DNA of 35,981 nt from Saprospiraceae bacterium. GTDB taxonomy: Bacteria > Bacteroidota > Bacteroidia > Chitinophagales > Saprospiraceae. Each line of letters opens with the position of its first letter. Position 1 is the first letter of the stretch. Both the position numbers and the translations under genes were made by a program. Under the pieces are notes generated by a model, which did not search any database, was not told the DNA's origin, and worked only from the letters and a program-made list of their open reading frames with translations. Shown one piece after another: positions 9,473 to 16,560 of this stretch. The stretch spans positions 1-35,981 of the forward strand of contig JAHDBF010000015.1 of assembly GCA_020630525.1 (NCBI GenBank). Direction: 5' to 3'.

Positions 9473-10753
9473 TTATTTAAACTTTAATGCTGATTTAAGA
9501 ATGGAGTAAAAATTAAAAACATCCTCATAAGAATTATACATTGCAACAGGCGCTACTCTTATTACATCGGGTTCTCTCCAGTCAGCAATTACTCCAGCTT
9601 CTGTGATGATATCAAACATTTTTTTATCTGCATTTTTTACTTGTATAGATAGTTGAGATCCTCTTTGATTAGGATCAGATGGCGTGATAATTTTAATAAC
9701 TTCATCGCCTAAAGTATTGACTAAATATTCTAAGTAAGCTGTTAGTGAAGTCGCTTTTTTTCTTAGTTTTTTCATTCCTACTTCGTCAAATAATTTTAAA
9801 GATGACCATACTGCGACCATTGACAATATTGGAGGGTTACTCAATTGCCATGCTTCTATTCCAGGAATGGGATCAAAGGCATCTCGCATCTTAAATCTAG
9901 TTTCTTTATTGTGTCCCCACCATCCTGTAAATCGAGGAAGTTCTTTGTTGTGCGCATGCCGCTCATGGACGAATGCTCCTCCTAAACTTCCTGGTCCAGA
10001 ATTAAGGTATTTGTAGTTGCACCAAACAGCAAAGTCACATCCGGAATCATGTAAGTTCAATTCTACATTACCAGCACCATGCGCACAGTCAAAACCTACC
10101 TTAGCACCATTTTTATGACCACAATCTGTGATTTTTTTCATATCAAAAAACTGTCCTGTATAGTAATTTGTATTTCCTAGCATCACTAGAGCGACAGTTT
10201 CACCTTCCTGGTCAATACGTGATAAAATATCTTCTTCTCTTAAGCAGGATTCTCCTTCTCGTGCTTTTAATTCAATAAGACAATCTTTTGGATTTAGGCC
10301 ATGAAATTTTATTTGTGATTCCACTGCATATTTATCTGAAGGGAATGCATCAGCTTCTATGATAATCTTATTTCTTTTTGATGTTGGTTGATAGAAAGAT
10401 ACCATCATCAAATGTAAGTTGACAGTCAGCGTATTCATAACCACGACCTCGATTGGTTTTGCACCGACAACTTTTGCCATTGCATCCGTTAAAAATTCAT
10501 GATAAGGTAGCCATGGATTCTTTGCATGAAAATGTCCTTCCACACCTAAATTTTTCCAATCTTTTAATTCTTGTAAGATATTTTCTTCTGTAGTTTTAGG
10601 TTGTAATCCTAGAGAATTTCCGCAAAGATAAACGTATGGTTTTCCCTCTGATTTTAAAGGAATATGAAATTTAGATCTATAAGCATTTAGTTCATCTTCA
10701 GCATCCATTTTTTTTGCAAAAGCAATATTGTTTTCAAATGTTTGGCTTAACAT
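9473..10753 (-). CDS. kynU: kynureninase
   Basis: PLP-dependent hydrolysis of 3-hydroxykynurenine (or kynurenine) to 3-hydroxyanthranilate (or anthranilate) plus alanine. The 426-residue length is typical. LCGNSLGLQP (43-52) is the N-terminal hallmark, FDCAHGAGN (221-229) contains the PLP-pyridine Asp222, and WCNYKYLNSGPGS carries the Schiff-base Lys248. The ATG overlaps the stop of the upstream decarboxylase gene by one base (TAATG on the minus strand), and kmo follows after one base, so the three genes are translationally linked. Pairing with kmo and the dioxygenase suggests 3-hydroxykynurenine is the physiological substrate. Confidence 0.96.
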   Translation of the reverse strand: MLSQTFENNIAFAKKMDAEDELNAYRSKFHIPLKSEGKPYVYLCGNSLGLQPKTTEENILQELKDWKNLGVEGHFHAKNPWLPYHEFLTDAMAKVVGAKPIEVVVMNTLTVNLHLMMVSFYQPTSKRNKIIIEADAFPSDKYAVESQIKFHGLNPKDCLIELKAREGESCLREEDILSRIDQEGETVALVMLGNTNYYTGQFFDMKKITDCGHKNGAKVGFDCAHGAGNVELNLHDSGCDFAVWCNYKYLNSGPGSLGGAFVHERHAHNKELPRFTGWWGHNKETRFKMRDAFDPIPGIEAWQLSNPPILSMVAVWSSLKLFDEVGMKKLRKKATSLTAYLEYLVNTLGDEVIKIITPSDPNQRGSQLSIQVKNADKKMFDIITEAGVIADWREPDVIRVAPVAMYNSYEDVFNFYSILKSALKFK

Positions 10754-11838
10754 TATTTTTCTTTTTTGTAATTTATTCTACGTTTAAATTTTTCTTGGTC
10801 ATTGCCACAAAGCCAACTTAGTACATTGTCTGACCATATTTCATCATGTTGTTTTTTTGTAATTATATTTTCGTCTAAAGCTAGGTCAAGTATTTTTCCT
10901 GGATATGAGGATTGTGCTTCGCATTCCATCTCACCCAATGGGTATGGGTCGTCCAATCCCATAAGGATTTGATCTGTTCCTTTTTGTCTTTTTATCATTA
11001 GTTCTAAAGATATGGTGTCATGAACCAAAGTGTCGAAAAAGATGTTTTTTTGACCTATTGCTTTCCTTGGTCTTTCTTTTCCTTTAAACAAATCTGGTCG
11101 ACCATCAAAGCCTTGCGTTCTTCGACCTATATTTAAATGATTGAGTTGTCCTCCATGAGCAAAACATACACGCATATCGGGATATTTTTCATACAATGCA
11201 TTTAGCGTATAAAAGTGATATGCATCTGCACATTGCGCTATCATCCACACTAAGTGAAAGCGCCAAGCAGTATTTTCCAGTTGGATCATTTTATCTCCAT
11301 CGTACGGATGAATTTCGACTGCAAGTTTATATTTATTTGCTAGTTCAAAAATGGGTTCCGTTCCACCATCAAAAATGCCTTTCCATTTTCCAGCGGTATT
11401 CATATAGTGTGTAGGTAAACACAATACCTGCATTCCTAGCTCTTCTACGCATCTTTCTATTTCCCAACAAGCTCCTTCAATAAATCCAGCGTGAACTACA
11501 AAACCACAAGTAAATTTAGTTGGATGATCTTGTTGTACTTTTGCATTAAAGTCATTTTGAAAACGGAGTGCATATCTCATATCTTCAATAGTTAGACCAT
11601 TCCCATATAATTGAGAAAGGTTCAGTACTACAGCATGATCTATTTTGTTACGTTCCATCCATTCTAATTTTTCGTTAAGAAAAAAACTAGAATCTGTTAT
11701 GGGTCTTTTCCAATTTTTTTGGAGCATATACTCTCTATCGTCATCAACCCAAAAAATTTCTCTATCCTTTAAGTATTGAGGAATATCCTCTGGGTAAGGT
11801 AATAAATGAGAGTGACCATTAATGCGAAATTGATTCAT
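10753..11838 (-). CDS. nbaD: 2-amino-3-carboxymuconate-6-semialdehyde decarboxylase (ACMSD)
   Basis: Amidohydrolase-superfamily zinc enzyme that decarboxylates ACMS, the ring-cleavage product of 3-hydroxyanthranilate, to 2-aminomuconate 6-semialdehyde, preventing spontaneous cyclisation to quinolinate. I choose the ATG at 11836-11838 (361 residues) over the TTG one codon upstream. With that start the expected metal ligands are His9 and His11 (GHSH), His177 (EIHPYD), His228 (AHGG) and Asp296 (GLDDPYPLG), almost exactly the numbering of the Pseudomonas enzyme. Length is slightly above the usual 330-340 because of loops around residues 18-50. It lies 27 bp after the dioxygenase gene from this ATG. 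The choice of this enzyme indicates catabolic use of the pathway. Confidence 0.93.
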   Translation of the reverse strand: MNQFRINGHSHLLPYPEDIPQYLKDREIFWVDDDREYMLQKNWKRPITDSSFFLNEKLEWMERNKIDHAVVLNLSQLYGNGLTIEDMRYALRFQNDFNAKVQQDHPTKFTCGFVVHAGFIEGACWEIERCVEELGMQVLCLPTHYMNTAGKWKGIFDGGTEPIFELANKYKLAVEIHPYDGDKMIQLENTAWRFHLVWMIAQCADAYHFYTLNALYEKYPDMRVCFAHGGQLNHLNIGRRTQGFDGRPDLFKGKERPRKAIGQKNIFFDTLVHDTISLELMIKRQKGTDQILMGLDDPYPLGEMECEAQSSYPGKILDLALDENIITKKQHDEIWSDNVLSWLCGNDQEKFKRRINYKKEK

Positions 11839-11865
11839 CAAGTATGTTGATTTTTACAGTATGAT

Positions 11866-12381
11866 TTATTTTGGAGCTTGCATTTCTGTACCGCAAGAAT
11901 CACATGTTCTCAGTTCTTTATTAGAATAATATTTATCAAAAATTACTGGCATATCTTTTTCGATATTGATCAATGTAAAAGGTTCTTGGTGTAGCTTTGC
12001 ATTACAAGATTCGCAGAACCATGCTAAACCATCTTCCATTCCATCAGCTCTTTTTTGTTCTATAACAAGACCAACAGTATTTGCTCCTCTCTGAGGTGAA
12101 TGCGGAATGTTAGGGGGAAGATAAAATACTTCACCTTCTTTGATGTGAATGTCTCTAGGTTCTCCGTTTTCCATTATTTTTAACACAATGTCTCCTTCTA
12201 CTTGATAAAAGAATTCTGGTGTTTGATTTAAATGATAATCTTTTCTAGCGTTAGGTCCTCCTACAACCATTACGATATAATCGTCATTGTAAATGGCTTT
12301 ATTTCCGACTGGCGGTTTGAGTAGGTGTCTATTATCATCTATCCATTTTTTAAAATTAATTGCTGGTGGTAATTGTGACAT
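11866..12381 (-). CDS. nbaC: 3-hydroxyanthranilate 3,4-dioxygenase
   Basis: Non-haem Fe(II) cupin enzyme opening the ring of 3-hydroxyanthranilate to ACMS. The 171-residue length matches bacterial enzymes. The facial triad His50, Glu56, His94 is visible in DYHLNQTPEFF and PPNIPHSPQR, and Arg46 and Arg98 match the substrate-binding arginines. The C-terminus has a rubredoxin-like second iron site with two CxxC pairs (Cys123/126 and Cys160/163), a feature of bacterial and fungal forms absent in animals. It is the first enzyme gene after iclR, 19 bp downstream, which suggests it shares the regulator's promoter. The alternative symbol haaO is also used. Confidence 0.96.
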   Translation of the reverse strand: MSQLPPAINFKKWIDDNRHLLKPPVGNKAIYNDDYIVMVVGGPNARKDYHLNQTPEFFYQVEGDIVLKIMENGEPRDIHIKEGEVFYLPPNIPHSPQRGANTVGLVIEQKRADGMEDGLAWFCESCNAKLHQEPFTLINIEKDMPVIFDKYYSNKELRTCDSCGTEMQAPK

Positions 12382-12400
12382 AGTTTAAATTTTAATTGAT

Positions 12401-13180
12401 TTATAAAATTTGAAAATTTCCAATTTTTTGCTTTATCGCATCAGCTCCTTTTTGTAAAGTTTGAACGTAAGATTTTACTTTCGATTCTTTAAATCTACTT
12501 GCGGGCCCAGATGCACTTAAACTTGCTACTACTTCATTTTTCTGATTAAATATTGGAATAGCAACACAGATCAATCCTTCTTCTAATTCTTCTTTATCGA
12601 TAGCATATCCAAGCATATGAATATTATTTAATTCTTTGATCAATTGTGTTTTACAAGTTATGGTATTATTGGTATACTTTTCTAATTTATTATTTCTTTG
12701 AGATTTTTCTAGTATTGCCTTTATTTTTTGTTCTGTAAGATTTGCCAATAGCACTTTTCCTAAAGCTGTGGCATGAGCTGGATTATAGCTTCCAATTTGG
12801 CTACTGGTTTTTAAACCTTGAGGGCTTTCTAATTTGTCGATGTAAAATACTTGTTGATTTTTTAGAACAGCTATATTTACTGTTTCAGTAATTTCATCTG
12901 CAACTTTATGCAATTCAGGATGTGTTTTTAAAACAAAAGCATTTCTAAGCTCAACTCTATTACCCAGTTCATAAAGTTTTAGTCCCAACTTATATTTTTC
13001 AGAGTTTTCGTTTTTATCTAGTACACCAATATCATTTAATTGCGATAAGAAGCGAAAAACTGTGCTTTTGTTAGAACCAATTTCATTTGCCAATTCTGTA
13101 ACGCCCCATTCTTGTTTTTGAACAGTAAAATATTCTAAAATAGCGAATGTTTTTTGAACCGAATTTTTTAATTCATTCAT
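12401..13180 (-). CDS. IclR-family transcriptional regulator
   Basis: DNA-binding regulator, 259 residues, the normal IclR length. Residues about 7-65 form the winged helix-turn-helix (GVTELANEIGSNKSTVFRFL is the HTH core), followed by a linker helix and an effector-binding domain from about residue 78 to 255 with the family-typical HATALGKVLLA and SASGPASRF stretches. It is the promoter-proximal gene of the kynurenine operon and is co-directional, so it probably autoregulates and controls the downstream enzymes, likely sensing a pathway intermediate such as 3-hydroxyanthranilate or kynurenine; the effector is inference. A palindrome resembling IclR/KdgR sites sits 51-65 bp upstream of its ATG. 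No Lrp-type KynR is present. Confidence 0.93.
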   Translation of the reverse strand: MNELKNSVQKTFAILEYFTVQKQEWGVTELANEIGSNKSTVFRFLSQLNDIGVLDKNENSEKYKLGLKLYELGNRVELRNAFVLKTHPELHKVADEITETVNIAVLKNQQVFYIDKLESPQGLKTSSQIGSYNPAHATALGKVLLANLTEQKIKAILEKSQRNNKLEKYTNNTITCKTQLIKELNNIHMLGYAIDKEELEEGLICVAIPIFNQKNEVVASLSASGPASRFKESKVKSYVQTLQKGADAIKQKIGNFQIL

Positions 13181-13230
13181 TAGGGTGAATAAGAATTATG
13201 GATTAGTAAAATCAATGGCGTTTTATATAG

Positions 13231-13245
13231 TGAAACAGCGTTTTA
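13231..13245. promoter_or_regulatory. candidate IclR operator
   Basis: TGAAACAGCGTTTTA is an inverted repeat with arms TGAAAC and GTTTTA (one mismatch) around a 3-bp spacer. KdgR, an IclR-family member, binds sites of the form TGAAAC-N3-GTTTCA, so this fits the family pattern with one base changed. The position 51 bp upstream of the iclR ATG suits autoregulation. A further partial copy of the right arm, GGCGTTTTATA, lies at 13217-13227. Confidence 0.5.
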
Positions 13246-13302
13246 ATAGTTGGCAAGATACGATTCTTTTTATTTATTTCTTTATAGAAAATGGAGTAAA
13301 CT

Positions 13303-13310
13303 CAAATTTA
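13303..13310 (-). promoter_or_regulatory. possible -7 box of the kynurenine operon
   Basis: On the minus strand this reads TAAATTTG, a match to TAnnTTTG, about 120 bp upstream of the iclR ATG and about 60 bp upstream of the candidate operator. It was the only such match found on that strand in the gap. No -33 TTTG at the expected distance was seen, so support is weak. Confidence 0.3.
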
Positions 13311-13501
13311 TGTTTGAAATTAATTTGGATTCTTCTAAAGGTGATGATACTTTATCATCCTAAAACCAATCTATTTTACTTTATTCTCAAAGGATTTAAT
13401 AGGTTGAAAGGAATGCTTGCAACAGGATAAACTAGTAAGTCATCACTCAACTTAAATAAGCAGGTTTAAAATTCAATATTAGTTTTAAATGTGAATAAAA
13501 C

Positions 13502-14515
13502 TTATGATTGGAAGGATAATCTTGGATCAGGTACCAAGTCCAATTGGTCGAATATTCCAGCTTTATATTTGTAATAAGCTGCCAATCCAATCATACCTGC
13601 ATTATCCGTACAATATTGAAATGCTGGGATATGACAATTCCAGTTATTTTTTTTGCACATTGTTTGAAAATCAGATCTTAATTGAGAATTTGCAGAAACA
13701 CCACCTGCCAATGCTAATGTATTGATTTTATACTCAATAGCAGCTTTTTCAGTTTTTTCAATCAAGACATCGCATATATTTTTTTGTATTGAAGCACATA
13801 AGTCTGGAAGGTTTTGTTCAATGAAGTTTTCATTTTGTTTTATTTGATCTCTAAGGAAGTATAGCACAGAAGTTTTAAAACCGCTAAAGCTAAATGCGTA
13901 TTTGTCTACTTTGGCCTTAGAAAATTCAAATTTTGGATTTCCATTTTTAGCGTTTCTATCTATTTCTGGACCAGCTGGATATGGTAAGCCAAGCATCTTC
14001 CCCGCTTTATCAAAGGCTTCTCCTGCTGCATCATCAATGGTTTGTCCAATAATCTCCATGTCAGTATAGTCATTAACTTTTACCAATTGCGTATGTCCAC
14101 CAGATACAGTAAGGCACAAAAATGGGAATTCGGGATAAGGTTCCGAACTAAAATTTGCCAATACGTGAGCATGCATATGGTTTACACTAATTATTGGAAT
14201 AGACAGACTTTGCGCTAAAGATTTGGCAAAAGAAACCCCGACAATAAGACTTCCTAATAAGCCGGGACCTTGGGTCACAGCAATCGCGGATAAATCAGAC
14301 TTTTTTATTTCTGCTTTAGAAATCGCCTCATTTACAACTGGAATTATTTTCTGAATGTGTTCTCTGGAAGCAAGTTCAGGTATAACACCTCCATATTCTT
14401 TGTGTGCTATTTGTGTAAAAACAACATTACTCAACACTTTGTTACCTTGCAATACTGCTGCGGATGTATCATCACACGATGATTCTATAGATAATATATA
14501 AGGATTTTTTATCAT
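13502..14515 (-). CDS. tsaD: tRNA N6-threonylcarbamoyladenosine synthase subunit TsaD
   Basis: Catalytic subunit of the t6A37 tRNA-modification complex; transfers threonylcarbamoyl from threonylcarbamoyl-AMP to A37 of ANN-decoding tRNAs. The 337-residue protein is full length. It has the ASKHA N-terminal ESSCDDTSAA (11-20), the metal-binding HxxxH within NHMHAH (His113 and His117), a glycine-rich VSGGHTQL, and the late Asp in YCTDNAGMIG. It is transcribed away from the 14.6-kb plus-strand operon, so the 121-bp gap between them should contain divergent promoters; TATACTTG on the minus strand at 14524-14531, 8 nt before the ATG, is one base off the -7 consensus. Earlier annotations often call this protein glycoprotease Gcp. 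Confidence 0.97.
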   Translation of the reverse strand: MIKNPYILSIESSCDDTSAAVLQGNKVLSNVVFTQIAHKEYGGVIPELASREHIQKIIPVVNEAISKAEIKKSDLSAIAVTQGPGLLGSLIVGVSFAKSLAQSLSIPIISVNHMHAHVLANFSSEPYPEFPFLCLTVSGGHTQLVKVNDYTDMEIIGQTIDDAAGEAFDKAGKMLGLPYPAGPEIDRNAKNGNPKFEFSKAKVDKYAFSFSGFKTSVLYFLRDQIKQNENFIEQNLPDLCASIQKNICDVLIEKTEKAAIEYKINTLALAGGVSANSQLRSDFQTMCKKNNWNCHIPAFQYCTDNAGMIGLAAYYKYKAGIFDQLDLVPDPRLSFQS

Positions 14516-14523
14516 TTTTGAGA

Positions 14524-14531
14524 CAAGTATA
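14524..14531 (-). promoter_or_regulatory. possible -7 box upstream of tsaD
   Basis: The minus-strand sequence TATACTTG differs from TAnnTTTG at one position and ends 8 nt before the tsaD ATG, a spacing like that seen at argS and lepA. It is listed mainly for that shared spacing. Confidence 0.3.
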
Positions 14532-14636
14532 AATATTTATTGAATTGCATAAAATGAATCTACAGAAAAAATATTATTATTGTGATACGCCAAAAAATTT
14601 ATTTTTTGCATCAAATAACTAAAACCAATTAAGAAA

Positions 14637-15212
14637 ATGAGGTGGATTATAAGTCTAATTTTAGTAGCTATTATTATATTTTTAGCTTACTCGTTGATTA
14701 TCAACATACAAGAACCAATTACTTTCCAAGCTGAAAAAGTAAAAAGGAAAGATATAGTTACAGGCAAATTGGAAAAAATCAGATCGTGTCAGGAAATTTT
14801 TAAAGAAATAAAGGGTGGTTTTGCACCAAACTTTGATTCATTAGCCATGGTTTTGACTTATGACAGTATTCCAACTGTAAAAATTGAAGGTGATCCCGAT
14901 GATCCAACAACTGAATTTATAAAAACAGTGACTTACAGCATGGCAATTGATTCGATTAAAGCATTAGGTTTTAATCTTGATTCACTAAAATATGTTCCAT
15001 TTGGTGATGGTAAAGTTTTTAGTATGGATGCCGATACCATCACTTATCAGTCTGTAAATGTTCCAGTTGTAGAAGTAGCTACAAGATATGAAGATTTTAT
15101 GGGCGAGACTTTCTCAAGCCCTCGATTTAAGAAATTTGACAATTCTTATAATCCTAAAGCTTCTTTAAAGATTGGTGACATGACAAAACCGACGCTAGCA
15201 GGTAATTGGTAA
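14637..15212 (+). CDS. membrane-anchored protein of unknown function
   Basis: A 191-residue protein with one strongly hydrophobic N-terminal segment (residues about 4-24) that is either a membrane anchor or an uncleaved signal; the rest is soluble with an acidic, Asp-rich middle (KIEGDPDDPTTEF) and no recognised catalytic motif. It appears to be a conserved Bacteroidota hypothetical found near DUF3822 and rsmD, though this rests on memory of gene neighbourhoods. Its last seven bases overlap the start of the DUF3822 gene, so the two are translationally coupled. It is the first gene of the plus-strand block running to pyrB. A TATTTTTTG at 14600-14608, one base longer than the -7 consensus, may be its promoter. 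Confidence 0.75.
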   Translation: MRWIISLILVAIIIFLAYSLIINIQEPITFQAEKVKRKDIVTGKLEKIRSCQEIFKEIKGGFAPNFDSLAMVLTYDSIPTVKIEGDPDDPTTEFIKTVTYSMAIDSIKALGFNLDSLKYVPFGDGKVFSMDADTITYQSVNVPVVEVATRYEDFMGETFSSPRFKKFDNSYNPKASLKIGDMTKPTLAGNW

Positions 15213-16006
15213 AACTTGATTTTACATTTAGCAATTTACCAAACGATGCTGAAGCTAAATTTGAAGTTTCTGCATTAGTTTTTGGAGGAAATATCTACTT
15301 CGCTTTGTGGAACGGTAAGAATATTGTACAAGTAGATACCTTTCCGTTTAGCAGTAACGAAATAAATGCTAAAGTAAAAATGCGCGAGCTCCAAAGAAAG
15401 GAAATTAAAGATGTTAATTTCCTTTCTTTGAATCTTCCATGTATTCATGTTGGTTACAATAATTTTGATCTAAATCATTTTGATACTTATTTTGCAGGTA
15501 TAGTCTTACCCAATTGGGTGAGTAATGCTGTGCAAAAATTTGAAAAATTTAGAGAGAAAAAGATATTCAGTCTTTATTACCTAAACCAAAGTTCAAAAGA
15601 AGTAATAGATAATATCTTTGAGCATGTAGACTACTTTCATATTTCCTCTGCAATGGCAAATTTAGTGAGGAAGGTTCAAGATGTAATTTTATGTTTTATA
15701 ATTGAAGATTCAATTCATATTGTTGTTCAAAAAGATGGAAGTTTCCACTTCTATAATCAATATGAATGTTCAGATAAGAATGACTTCCTATACTATATTT
15801 TGTTAGTAAGAAGCCAATTTTTTGAAGATGAAAATGTAGCAGTTCAAGTCGGAGGACCAGTGGATAAAAAATCAGCTTTATTTCAACATTTGACTACTTA
15901 TGTTCCAAATTTGAGTACCTATTTCAGTGAAAAATATGAAGTTGATACCATTGATTTTCCAGAACACTTTTTCTTACCTTTTATGGGGGCAAAAGAATGC
16001 GGATAA
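15206..16006 (+). CDS. DUF3822 family protein
   Basis: A 266-residue cytoplasmic protein of the DUF3822 family, whose members look like divergent actin/ASKHA-type folds but whose function is unknown. The assignment rests on the family-like pattern (FSNLPNDAEAKFEVSALV at the N-terminus, alternating strands and a central acidic region) and on its place directly before rsmD, a neighbourhood typical of Bacteroidota. The start is TTG, overlapping the previous gene by 7 bp; the first in-frame ATG would remove over 50 residues. Its end overlaps the rsmD start by 10 bp. Double overlap suggests coordinated translation of the three genes. Confidence 0.75.
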   Translation: MVKLDFTFSNLPNDAEAKFEVSALVFGGNIYFALWNGKNIVQVDTFPFSSNEINAKVKMRELQRKEIKDVNFLSLNLPCIHVGYNNFDLNHFDTYFAGIVLPNWVSNAVQKFEKFREKKIFSLYYLNQSSKEVIDNIFEHVDYFHISSAMANLVRKVQDVILCFIIEDSIHIVVQKDGSFHFYNQYECSDKNDFLYYILLVRSQFFEDENVAVQVGGPVDKKSALFQHLTTYVPNLSTYFSEKYEVDTIDFPEHFFLPFMGAKECG

Positions 16007-16536
16007 CTGGCGGTGAACTAAGAGGATTGCGTTATAGTCCCCCAGCTAAAAATTGGCCTACAAGACCCACAACTGATTTTGCTAAAGAGGCATTACACAA
16101 TATCTTACTTAATAGAATAGATTATACAGAAATCAAATTTTTAGATTTATTTGGAGGTACAGGAGCTCATTGTTTTGAATGTATTTCTAGAGGTTGTACA
16201 GATGCAACTTATGTAGATAAATTTAAACCTGCCTTAAAATTTGTTAAAGACGTTGCAATAAAATTTAAAATTGAAAATAAAATTAACATTATTCAATCTG
16301 ATGTTTTCAAATATTTAGACGCAACAAAATCTACTTTTGATTTAATTTTTGCAGACCCACCTTACGCTTTAAGTACTGTGCCTGATATTCCTAAATTGAT
16401 TTTTGATAATAATTTATTAAATCCTGAAGGTATTTTAGTAATAGAACATGATAATTTACACTCGTTGGACCACTTTCCACAGTTCTCAGAACAAAGAAAT
16501 TATGGACAGAGTCAATTTAGCTTTTTTAAACAGTAA
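15997..16536 (+). CDS. rsmD: 16S rRNA (guanine(966)-N(2))-methyltransferase RsmD
   Basis: SAM-dependent methyltransferase modifying G966 of 16S rRNA during 30S assembly. The 179-residue length is normal for the family. MRITGGELRG is the typical N-terminus, RPTTDFAKEALHNIL is the RNA-recognition segment, FLDLFGGTGAHCFECISRG is SAM motif I, and FADPPYAL is the catalytic D/N-PPY motif of N2/N6 methyltransferases. The ATG lies inside the 3' end of the DUF3822 gene. A promoter-like element for argS occupies the 24-bp gap after its stop. Confidence 0.93.
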   Translation: MRITGGELRGLRYSPPAKNWPTRPTTDFAKEALHNILLNRIDYTEIKFLDLFGGTGAHCFECISRGCTDATYVDKFKPALKFVKDVAIKFKIENKINIIQSDVFKYLDATKSTFDLIFADPPYALSTVPDIPKLIFDNNLLNPEGILVIEHDNLHSLDHFPQFSEQRNYGQSQFSFFKQ

Positions 16537-16545
16537 GCAAATGCG

Positions 16546-16553
16546 TATTTTTG
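16546..16553 (+). promoter_or_regulatory. -7 box of argS
   Basis: TATTTTTG matches TAnnTTTG perfectly and ends 7 nt before the argS ATG, the same spacing seen at lepA. It lies in the short rsmD-argS gap, so it would provide an internal promoter for the argS-glnS-pyrR-pyrB block with an almost leaderless transcript. Confidence 0.5.
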
Positions 16554-16560
16554 CAAAGCA

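Larger units (their letters stand above)
13181..13501. other. intergenic region upstream of iclR, 321 bp
   Basis: Lies between the end of tsaD and the start of iclR, both on the minus strand, so it should hold the kynurenine operon promoter. It contains a TGAAAC-type palindrome (13231-13245), a second inverted repeat GATGATA-CTT-TATCATC (13343-13359) and a minus-strand -7-like TAAATTTG (13303-13310). No T-tract hairpin terminator for tsaD is visible. An 81-codon plus-strand frame starting with GTG at 13185 overlaps these sites and has no recognisable product. Confidence 0.6.

Noticed and set aside
9150-9487. Plus-strand ORFs inside kmo
   Set aside because: They lie fully antisense to a gene with clear motifs and have no family features; they are shadows of the coding strand.
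11839-11841. TTG as the ACMSD start
   Set aside because: An ATG follows one codon later and gives metal-ligand positions that match known ACMSD numbering, so the ATG is preferred.
13185-13430. An 81-codon plus-strand ORF in the iclR-tsaD gap
   Set aside because: It starts with GTG, has a low-complexity hydrophobic composition with no recognisable family, and overlaps the expected operon promoter and palindromes.
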